From Candidatus Omnitrophica bacterium UBA5776 (lineage in GTDB: Bacteria > Omnitrophota > Gorgyraeia > Gygaellales > Profunditerraquicolaceae), in NCBI GenBank assembly GCA_002418595.1, contig DIEK01000082.1:14566-20305 (forward strand): a stretch of 5,740 bases of DNA, read 5' to 3'. Both the position numbers and the translations under genes were made by a program. Every line of letters starts with the position of its first letter. Position 1 is the stretch's first letter. Below are positions 1 through 4,902 of the stretch, in pieces. The notes under the pieces are model-generated. The model did no database searches and was not told the origin of the DNA. It saw only the letters and a list, made by a program, of their open reading frames with translations.

Positions 1-317
1 AGTTCGAGGTGGAGAAAGAATACGTTATACGCGTCTCCGGTTTTGTCCCGGATGATGTCAATATCATGGCCCGGAAAGGCGTCATCGAAGGAGGCGAGCA
101 TTTAAAGGCGTTCTCCGCCGTGATCATCAAGCGCGATAAAAACTCCACGCTGTGCCGGGTGGTGGTCTGCGAAGGCAAAAAACGCCATATACGCAGGCTC
201 TTCCTGGGCCTGGGGTTCCCGGTGCTGGAATTAAAAAGAGTGAGGATCGCCGGATTGCGCCTGGGGGATCTTAAGGCCGGGGAGTACCGCGTTATCACAA
301 AAGAGATGATAGGATAG
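1..317 (+). CDS. rRNA pseudouridine synthase, RsuA/RluB family (C-terminal part, 5' end outside window)
   Basis: This is the carboxy-terminal end of an enzyme that isomerises uridine to pseudouridine in ribosomal RNA in the cytoplasm. The open frame runs in from the left edge (Phe-Glu precedes the GTG at 9), so that GTG is an internal Val codon and not a start. The family's C-terminal signature is visible: a KEYVIRV strand near the edge, then 'EGKKRHIRRLF' (consensus EGRNRQVRRMF), then 'GFPVLELKRVRIAGLRLGDL', then the GEYR turn close to the end. The catalytic Asp motif and any N-terminal S4 domain lie upstream of the window and cannot be checked. The family is clear. Whether it is RsuA (16S) or RluB/E/F (23S) cannot be decided from this part. 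The gene ends in TAG and converges on the AsmA-like gene, with 20 bp between the stops. Confidence 0.93.
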   Translation, partial: FEVEKEYVIRVSGFVPDDVNIMARKGVIEGGEHLKAFSAVIIKRDKNSTLCRVVVCEGKKRHIRRLFLGLGFPVLELKRVRIAGLRLGDLKAGEYRVITKEMIG

Positions 318-337
318 AGCGCGCAGAGCCCCGCTGG

Positions 338-2254
338 TCATTGTTTCGAGATGGATTCGATTATCTTCTGCAGTTTTTCTTCGAAACCCGCTTCGGCAAA
401 GTCGGGGATGGCCTTTTGAAGCTGGTCCTTGAAATCCGATTGCAGCCATTGGAAGTTTGTGTCGTCCATCTTCCCGGAAAGCTGGAAGTTGAAATTGAGG
501 TTGGAGAGGCCCTTGTCCAGCAGTTTGAGCAGAGGCGTGAATTTCGGGGATTCTTCGAGCAGTGAACGGGGGAAGGTGAGGGATATTCTGCTGGAAACCA
601 TATTACCGGCTCTTTCCAGCCGGTAGTTCCCGTTCAACCCGACGTTGTCGGAATCCAGCCGCATTCTGACGAGTCCGGCGCCGTCTTTGTCCACCAGGAA
701 GTCGGCGTCGGCGCCGCGAAAGGGTATCTTGTTGAGCCCGGGCAGAGCGAACAATTCCGCCAGCCATTTGAAGAAGCTGAAATCCTCAAGCCTGCCGTTA
801 TGGATGTTCATTCCGCCTTTAAACAACAGACGCGGGTAGTTCAAAAACATCATATTCCCGAAAAACTTACCGTGAATCCTGGAGAACTGGGGGACTATTT
901 CCCGCAGTTCGTTCGCCTCGGCGTCCTTTATCGAGGCGAAAGCCGTTATCACCGGAGAACCGTTCTTCCATCCGATCCTGGCAGTTCCTTCCATCCAACC
1001 CTTGTGGAAGTCTGAAGAGTATTCCGCGAGCCAGGCGTTTTTTCCGGCCCGCCGCAGGGTGACGTTCAAACCGTCCAGTTTAGTCAGGCAGGAGCCTCCG
1101 TCCGTCCGGCAGAGTAGTTCGAGGCCGGCGGCATTGAATTCCCGCAGGGGCATTATCTTGTCCAGCGGGACCGTCATATCGGTGAGCCGCAGGCGCGCCG
1201 ACTGCAGAGGGATGGTTTGTTTCCGCCAATCAGGCAAATCGATCCCGGCGGTGCCGTTAATAAAAAGGTATTTGTCGTCTTTTAGGTAGAAAGAGGAGGC
1301 GAGAGAGAGATTTTTCAAGGTCCCGGTATTCCCGTTATTTCTCAACCCCCGGAAAGCGCAGGAGGCCTCGAGAGTGGAGTTGTATGGGGAGGCGAGCCCG
1401 AGAGAGGCTTTTATCCGCACCGGGTTGTTGTTGAGAGTAAAATCCAGTTTTTCTATCTCCGTCAGGGGATACCCGAATTTCACCAGGGAATCTATATCGA
1501 GAATGAAGATGTTGTCCCGGTCGTTACGTCCGGTTAGGCCCGCATTATTGATGAAAAGGAAGCCTTTCAGCGCGGCGGCTGAAGAGGATATCTTTCCCCA
1601 GAATTCGCCGTCTATGGTGCGGCTCAAGACCTTGAATTTTTTCACGTCTAGGCTGTTGTTCTTATCCATTGCCCCCAGTAATTCGCAGGAAACGCCGCCG
1701 GCGCGCAGGTTCAGGAAAAAAGACCTGTTTTTTATCCTCAAGGTGGAGTCGGCGTTCAGTTTAAGGATGGGATCGCCGTCTTTTCTGCAGAAAAGAGAGC
1801 CTTCTTTCAGCGACGCGTCCATATCCCACAGAGGAAGAGAGAGAATGAATTCCAGTATCTGCCGGTAATTCCCGGTTACCAGCCGGTAAAGGCTGTTGCC
1901 GTCCGCGCTCGGCCTGAAACAGCGCAGGGATATCACCTCGAATTTTCTTTCCAGAAGCAGGGCCGGCAGGGAGAATACGACGTAAGTTTCGGGAACGGAG
2001 ATTATCTTGCCGCGCGATCCGAGGTCCCTTTCGTAGAAGCAGGTTTTTTTGAGTATGAGCAGGTTCGGAGGCAGGTAATATATTCCTCCTACGTCAAGCG
2101 GCAGGGGAGAAACGGCGTTGAGTTTGGCGGAGATACTGTTTTTGTATGCCGCCAGGAACAGGTTGGGAATGACGAGCAGAACGGCAACGAGGCCAACCGT
2201 TATCGCGGCGAGCAGGCGCTTTCTAATAGAGGATCTTTTCCCGGAGTTTTCCAT
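338..2254 (-). CDS. AsmA-like envelope protein (single N-terminal membrane anchor)
   Basis: A 638-residue protein with a basic N-terminus (KRSSIRKR) and one hydrophobic helix at about residues 14-37. A long, beta-strand-rich periplasmic region follows. Residues about 475-600 look like the AsmA-like C-terminal domain: 'GGMNIHNGRLEDFSFFKWLAELFALP', then an amphipathic strand with 'DSDNVGLNGNYRLERAG', then a short 'FQLSGKMDDTNFQW' stretch. The tail (about 604-638) is charged and helical. Known AsmA-family proteins (AsmA, YhdP, TamB, YdbH in E. coli) are inner-membrane-anchored and are implicated in phospholipid transport to, and homeostasis of, the outer membrane. A similar role here is inference. 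The ATG lies inside the last codons of the upstream secreted protein gene (32-bp overlap). Only a weak GGA lies about 12 bases upstream of the ATG, so translation is probably coupled. No better start retains the basic residues before the helix. The exact subfamily is unknown. Confidence 0.85.
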   Translation of the reverse strand: MENSGKRSSIRKRLLAAITVGLVAVLLVIPNLFLAAYKNSISAKLNAVSPLPLDVGGIYYLPPNLLILKKTCFYERDLGSRGKIISVPETYVVFSLPALLLERKFEVISLRCFRPSADGNSLYRLVTGNYRQILEFILSLPLWDMDASLKEGSLFCRKDGDPILKLNADSTLRIKNRSFFLNLRAGGVSCELLGAMDKNNSLDVKKFKVLSRTIDGEFWGKISSSAAALKGFLFINNAGLTGRNDRDNIFILDIDSLVKFGYPLTEIEKLDFTLNNNPVRIKASLGLASPYNSTLEASCAFRGLRNNGNTGTLKNLSLASSFYLKDDKYLFINGTAGIDLPDWRKQTIPLQSARLRLTDMTVPLDKIMPLREFNAAGLELLCRTDGGSCLTKLDGLNVTLRRAGKNAWLAEYSSDFHKGWMEGTARIGWKNGSPVITAFASIKDAEANELREIVPQFSRIHGKFFGNMMFLNYPRLLFKGGMNIHNGRLEDFSFFKWLAELFALPGLNKIPFRGADADFLVDKDGAGLVRMRLDSDNVGLNGNYRLERAGNMVSSRISLTFPRSLLEESPKFTPLLKLLDKGLSNLNFNFQLSGKMDDTNFQWLQSDFKDQLQKAIPDFAEAGFEEKLQKIIESISKQ

Positions 2255-2750
2255 CTATGTAGAATTCCAGTCTGTCCACATAATGAATGAGTTTATATTT
2301 TATGCCCATCGGAGATCTTAATTTGTGCTCTTTCGACTTCTTGAAGATAAAGATTACCCGTTCCCAGTTCAGTATTTCTTTCCTAAAATTCTCCGCCGCG
2401 CCGCTTTCGCCCGAGTCGCGGGCCATTTTATAGAGATAGAAGAGGGCGAAAGGCTTCATTTTTGACTTCGGATATCGGGAGAGCAGGCCGCTGAACGCCT
2501 TGAAGGCGTCTCCGTAGGCGCGCACCGAGAAATAGTATTCGCCTATCGCGAATAAAGCCTTTTCCCGGTATCTGGAGCCGGATTCACCGGCCGCCACTTC
2601 CCGAAAATGCATAAAGGCGAATATCCTGTCGCCGGCCTTTGCCTCCGCCACTGCCTGCGAATATTCCTCGTTCATTGCCGACGCGGCGCCGGCCTTGAAG
2701 GTGAAGAGCGCCGTGAGAATAAACAAGAGAGGATATGCTGCTTTTTTCAT
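2223..2750 (-). CDS. Secreted TPR-like helical-repeat protein of unknown function
   Basis: A 175-residue protein with a clear Sec signal peptide: KK at residues 2-3, a hydrophobic core to about 17, and a likely cleavage after Ala-Ser-Ala at 23-25. There is no lipobox Cys. Residues about 27-125 form paired amphipathic helices of TPR type ('ALFAIGEYYFSVRAYGDAFK', 'FSGLLSRYPKSKMKPFALFY'), as in BamD/YbgF-like periplasmic adaptors. The last 45 residues are different and strand-rich: 'RSPMGIKYKLIHYVDRLEFY' then 'IDGKLREKILY'. This tail looks like a small separate module that I do not recognise. The gene is first in an operon with the AsmA-like gene, overlapping it by 32 bp, which suggests a periplasmic partner in the same envelope process. 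No Shine-Dalgarno precedes the ATG, and a promoter lies almost directly against it. The start is supported by the signal peptide. Confidence 0.85.
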   Translation of the reverse strand: MKKAAYPLLFILTALFTFKAGAASAMNEEYSQAVAEAKAGDRIFAFMHFREVAAGESGSRYREKALFAIGEYYFSVRAYGDAFKAFSGLLSRYPKSKMKPFALFYLYKMARDSGESGAAENFRKEILNWERVIFIFKKSKEHKLRSPMGIKYKLIHYVDRLEFYIDGKLREKILY

Positions 2751-2756
2751 GCCGTT

Positions 2757-2785
2757 ATTCTACAGCTAAAGTATTGGTATTACAA
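2757..2785 (-). promoter_or_regulatory. Sigma70-like promoter for the TPR-like/AsmA-like operon
   Basis: Read on the minus strand: a -35 TTGTAA (2785-2780, 4 of 6 consensus), a 17-bp spacer and a -10 TAGAAT (2762-2757, 5 of 6). Only six bases (AACGGC) separate the -10 from the ATG at 2750. The expected transcription start is therefore at or next to the A of the start codon, which predicts a leaderless or nearly leaderless mRNA. This agrees with the absence of a Shine-Dalgarno. The motif match is seen directly. Its activity is inferred. Confidence 0.6.
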
Positions 2786-2786
2786 T

Positions 2787-2822
2787 GTTTTTCATGATGT
2801 TTTTTATGAGGTTTTTCAACGA
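2787..2822 (-). repeat. Three imperfect 12-bp tandem repeats with A-tracts (possible UP element or curved DNA)
   Basis: On the plus strand the three units are GTTTTTCATGAT (2787-2798), GTTTTTTATGAG (2799-2810) and GTTTTTCAACGA (2811-2822). On the minus strand they give A5-A6 tracts every 12 bp, and the last one lies just upstream of the -35 hexamer at 2785-2780. A-tracts in this position can act as UP elements contacted by the RNA polymerase alpha subunit, can bend DNA, or can form a repeated protein-binding site. The repeat is seen. The role is inference. Confidence 0.55.
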
Positions 2823-2901
2823 AGGCTGATTCCTGCCGGCCTTTGTGCCGCACGACAGCGGAGAAATCCCCGGGCGGGCCGGGGGCAATAAGCGCCCTGG
2901 A

Positions 2902-2918
2902 ACAAATTATTAACTTGT
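2902..2918. promoter_or_regulatory. 17-bp near-palindrome over the -35 of the mscS operon promoter (candidate operator)
   Basis: ACAAATTA-T-TAACTTGT reads as two 8-base arms around a central T at 2910, with 7 of 8 positions pairing (only 2906/2914 mismatch). The right arm overlaps the TTGTGA -35 hexamer at 2915-2920. This is where a dimeric helix-turn-helix repressor would block RNA polymerase. No regulator can be assigned. Confidence 0.45.
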
Positions 2919-2943
2919 GAGGCGGCGCCGAAAGTTTTATAAT
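2915..2943 (+). promoter_or_regulatory. Sigma70-like promoter for the small membrane protein/mscS operon
   Basis: A -35 TTGTGA (2915-2920, 4 of 6) is followed by a 17-bp spacer and a perfect -10 TATAAT (2938-2943). The expected start is near 2950, giving a leader of about 60 bases before the ATG at 3012. The leader contains a small possible hairpin, GGTAA (2980-2984) with TTACC (2993-2997), immediately upstream of the Shine-Dalgarno GGGAGGG (2998-3004). I could not match it to a known riboswitch. Confidence 0.6.
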
Positions 2944-3011
2944 GAAATCCTGTTTGAAAGCCGGAGATTTACGCAGGTTGGTAACCCACTTTTTACCGGG
3001 AGGGCACGCTT

Positions 3012-3239
3012 ATGACGGACGCTAATCTTAAATGGTATTTCAGGAGGCCGGTGCTGCTGCTGGTTTTTCTTTCTTTCGGGCCGCTGGTTTTGCCTTTGGT
3101 ATGGCTGCACCCGCAGTTCTCCCGTAAAACAAAAATAGTGTTGAGTCTGCTTGTTATCGTCCTGAGTTATTTCGCCGCCGTGATGACCATGCGTTTCGTC
3201 TCCGGCCTGCAGGACGAATTCCGGCAGATAACTCAGTAA
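3012..3239 (+). CDS. Small two-helix membrane protein of unknown function
   Basis: A 75-residue protein with two hydrophobic helices, at about residues 13-32 and 41-60. A short basic loop, 'HPQFSRKTK', joins them, and the C-terminus is hydrophilic. Aromatic and basic residues (WYFRRP, residues 8-13) flank the first helix, which contains 'FGPLVLPLVW'. The start is supported by Shine-Dalgarno GGGAGGG at 2998-3004, seven bases before the ATG. The TAA stop is 31 bp before the mscS-type ATG, so the two genes are almost certainly cotranscribed. I do not recognise a named family, though the pattern resembles short conserved hypothetical membrane proteins of uncultivated bacteria. A role with the neighbouring channel is inference from position only. 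Confidence 0.8.
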   Translation: MTDANLKWYFRRPVLLLVFLSFGPLVLPLVWLHPQFSRKTKIVLSLLVIVLSYFAAVMTMRFVSGLQDEFRQITQ

Positions 3240-3270
3240 GGCGTAATTTCTTTATCAGGAGGAAAAGGTT

Positions 3271-4329
3271 ATGAATTTGCAGATCCAGGAATTTCTTTCC
3301 AGAGAGTTTCTCGGCAACAGCGTTTCGCGTTATTTGGCCACGGCCGCGATATTTGCCGCCGGGATATTGGTGCTGAGGCTGGTTATACAACGCGTCGTCC
3401 AAAGGGTCAAGAAGCTGGCGGAGCAGACCAGCACCACCATAGACGATTTTCTGGCGGAGGTCCTCGAGAGTGTCGCGCTGCCTCTGCTTTACTGTTTTTT
3501 GGCCTACGGCGCCCTGAAGAGCCTCGCGCTGCCAGTGCCGGCGGATAAAGCCCTGAATTACGCCGGGTTGGCGGCCGGCGTTTATTTCCTTGTGAAATTC
3601 CTTATCGCGCTGACGGCGTACGGGTTCACGGTTTACCTGCGCACGCGCGGCAGCGACTCCACGCTCAAAAAAAGCCTGCAGGGGATATTGACGGTGGTGA
3701 AGTTTGTCATCTGGGGGGGCGCGGTAATTTTTTTACTCGATAACATGGGGTTCAAGGTCTCCGCTGTGCTCGCCGGACTCGGCATAGGCGGCGTTGCCGT
3801 TGCCCTGGCCGCCCAGGCGGTGCTTAAGGATCTTTTCAGCTATTTTTGTATCCTCTTCGACCGGCCGTTCGTCGTGGGTGATTTCATCATCGTGGGGGAT
3901 TATCTGGGCACTATAGAGCATATAGGGATAAAAACCACCCGCATACGCAGTTTAAGCGGGGAGATGCTGATCTTTTCCAACTCCGATTTAACGGATTCCC
4001 GGGTGCGGAATTACAAATTGATGGAGAGACGGAGGGTTTTGTTTCAGTTGAAAGTGGTCTATCAAACACCTCTGGAGCGGGTCAAGGAGATTCCCATTAT
4101 GCTCGCAAAGATCATAAAAGGGGTGGAGGGGACCGTTTTCGACAGGGCGCATTTTCTTTCTTTCGGCGACTTCAGTCTGGATTTCGAGGTGGTTTACTAT
4201 GTCATAGGCGGGGATTATAACAAATACATGGACATTCAGCAGCAGATCAATTTCGCGGTGATGCGCGAGTTCGCGGAGAAAAAAATAGAATTCGCCTATC
4301 CCAGTCAGACCGTTTTTCTGCAAAAATAA
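3271..4329 (+). CDS. MscS-family mechanosensitive ion channel
   Basis: A 352-residue inner-membrane channel of the small-conductance mechanosensitive family, which opens under membrane tension to release solutes during hypo-osmotic shock. Hydrophobic helices lie at about residues 20-41, 65-88, 97-121, 138-157 and 161-190, so there are two more than the three of E. coli MscS. The last is the glycine/alanine-rich pore helix: 'VLAGLGIGGVAVALAAQAVLKD'. The hallmark beta domain follows: 'LFDRPFVVGDFIIVGDYLGTIEHIG' and 'TTRIRSLSGEMLIFSNSDL' (about 195-240). An alpha/beta cytoplasmic domain ends in 'FAYPSQTVFL'. The five-helix layout is closer to YnaI/YbdG-type homologues than to MscS itself. The start is set by AGGAGG at 3257-3262, eight bases before the ATG. 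It lies downstream of the small membrane protein in the same operon. No clear terminator follows. Confidence 0.94.
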   Translation: MNLQIQEFLSREFLGNSVSRYLATAAIFAAGILVLRLVIQRVVQRVKKLAEQTSTTIDDFLAEVLESVALPLLYCFLAYGALKSLALPVPADKALNYAGLAAGVYFLVKFLIALTAYGFTVYLRTRGSDSTLKKSLQGILTVVKFVIWGGAVIFLLDNMGFKVSAVLAGLGIGGVAVALAAQAVLKDLFSYFCILFDRPFVVGDFIIVGDYLGTIEHIGIKTTRIRSLSGEMLIFSNSDLTDSRVRNYKLMERRRVLFQLKVVYQTPLERVKEIPIMLAKIIKGVEGTVFDRAHFLSFGDFSLDFEVVYYVIGGDYNKYMDIQQQINFAVMREFAEKKIEFAYPSQTVFLQK

Positions 4330-4380
4330 GATCCGGGCGTCCGCGTTCCCTCTCTTTGTCCGACGAGCGGCCGATTTGCC

Positions 4381-4408
4381 TTGACAAAACGTCTGCAGGG
4401 TATATAAT
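4381..4408 (+). promoter_or_regulatory. Full-consensus sigma70 promoter for the arsR-like gene
   Basis: A perfect -35 TTGACA (4381-4386) is followed by a 16-bp spacer and a perfect -10 TATAAT (4403-4408). The expected start is at about 4415, giving a 36-base leader with Shine-Dalgarno GAGG at 4442-4445, five bases before the ATG. Such a strong promoter on a regulator gene suggests autorepression. The six-base arms GTCTGC (4391-4396) and GCAGAC (4428-4433) form an inverted repeat enclosing the -10. Confidence 0.8.
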
Positions 4409-4414
4409 TTCGAC

Positions 4415-4440
4415 GACAAAAAAGACGGCAGACAAAAAAG
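4415..4440 (+). repeat. Direct repeat GACAAAAAAG in the arsR leader (candidate operator)
   Basis: The ten-base sequence GACAAAAAAG occurs exactly at 4415-4424 and again at 4431-4440, a period of 16 bp. Both copies lie between the predicted transcription start and the Shine-Dalgarno of the ArsR-like gene. The position suits a binding site for autoregulation or a leader mRNA element. The repeat is direct, whereas ArsR-family operators are usually imperfect inverted repeats, so the assignment is weak. Confidence 0.4.
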
Positions 4441-4450
4441 TGAGGCGGTC

Positions 4451-4777
4451 ATGGAGAATTCGGCTTATCAGATCCAGGCGGATTTCGTGAAAGCTTTAGC
4501 GCATCCCGTGAGGCTCCAGATAATAGAGGCATTGCAAAAAGGGGAGCAGAACGTCGGGAGCATCGCGAAGTCCTTGCATCTTTCCCAGCCGGCGCTTTCG
4601 CGCCAGCTGACGGTGTTGAAAGATAACGGCATACTCGGATGCCGCCAGCAGGGGCTGTCGAGTTACTACAAGATAGAGGACGAGGAGATCCTGAAGGTGC
4701 TGAAATCCCTGCGTTCTTTTCTATGCAAGAAATTGAAAAAGACCGAGGGCGTTCTGAAGAGTCTCGAGCGCGAATGA
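4451..4777 (+). CDS. ArsR/SmtB-family winged helix-turn-helix transcriptional regulator
   Basis: A 108-residue dimeric DNA-binding repressor type, of normal length for the family. The N-terminal helix 'FVKALAHPVRLQIIEALQKG' (about 12-31) is the usual opening. The helix-turn-helix spans about 34-57: 'VGSIAKSLHLSQPALSRQLT', with SQPALSRQL as the recognition helix. The wing follows ('GILGCRQQGLSSYYKI', about 60-75), and a C-terminal dimerisation helix completes the fold. The classical metal-binding ELCVCDL-type motif of ArsR/SmtB is absent: the equivalent helix reads NVGSIAKSL. The only cysteines are Cys64 (wing) and Cys92 (last helix), so the inducer is unknown and could be a non-metal or a thiol-reactive signal. 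The gene has its own consensus promoter and a Shine-Dalgarno five bases before the ATG. Autoregulation, and perhaps control of the next gene, are inferences. Confidence 0.92.
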   Translation: MENSAYQIQADFVKALAHPVRLQIIEALQKGEQNVGSIAKSLHLSQPALSRQLTVLKDNGILGCRQQGLSSYYKIEDEEILKVLKSLRSFLCKKLKKTEGVLKSLERE

Positions 4778-4780
4778 GCG

Positions 4781-4806
4781 TGCCGTCCGCCGCTCTTTTG
4801 ACGGTA
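4781..4806. repeat. Imperfect inverted repeat between arsR-like and DUF502 genes
   Basis: TGCCGTC (4781-4787) faces GACGGTA (4800-4806), giving seven pairs including one G-T, across a 12-base gap. It starts three bases after the ArsR-like stop and reaches into a TATAAT (4805-4810). The left arm is the exact reverse complement of GACGGCA at 4424-4430 in the arsR leader. There is no T-run directly after the right arm, so a terminator is unlikely. An operator is possible. Confidence 0.3.
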
Positions 4807-4815
4807 TAATTCCGG

Positions 4816-4844
4816 TTGACATATCGCGGCGGCGGTCATAAAAT
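4816..4844 (+). promoter_or_regulatory. Sigma70-like promoter for the DUF502 gene
   Basis: A perfect -35 TTGACA (4816-4821) is followed by a 17-bp spacer and a -10 TAAAAT (4839-4844, 5 of 6). The predicted start near 4851 leaves a leader of about 52 bases. A further isolated TATAAT at 4805-4810 has no -35 at a suitable distance. The promoter covers an in-frame TTG at 4816, which argues against that TTG as a translation start. Confidence 0.65.
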
Positions 4845-4902
4845 CAAACATATAAATATTATTCACGGCAAAGAAACCGGTCGTCCGCGCCCTGTCCATA
4901 CT

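Noticed and set aside
1374..1868. 164-codon plus-strand open frame inside the AsmA-like gene
   Set aside because: It is antisense to a convincing long gene, has no family resemblance or Shine-Dalgarno support, and its Ser/Arg-rich translation is typical of a reverse-strand shadow.
2861..2900. GC-rich stretch with a GGGC/GCCC hairpin between the divergent promoters
   Set aside because: The stem is four pairs with no T-run on either side, and it is not at the end of a gene, so a terminator call is not supported.
2950..3011. Possible riboswitch in the leader of the small membrane protein/mscS operon
   Set aside because: The only structure found is a 5-bp stem (2980-2984 with 2993-2997). A comparison by eye with the c-di-GMP class I core did not match, and no cobalamin-type box was seen.
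4330..4380. Terminator between mscS and the arsR-like gene
   Set aside because: No stable stem followed by a T-run could be found, so none is annotated. Readthrough into the arsR-like gene is possible.
3988..4452. 154-codon minus-strand open frame over the end of mscS
   Set aside because: It overlaps a well-supported MscS domain on the opposite strand and the consensus arsR promoter. No coding signature was seen.
4787..4832. CCGCCGC (4787-4793) and GCGGCGG (4826-4832) inverted repeat around the DUF502 -35
   Set aside because: The arms are simple GC triplet runs that recur easily by chance, and the 32-base separation is large for an operator.
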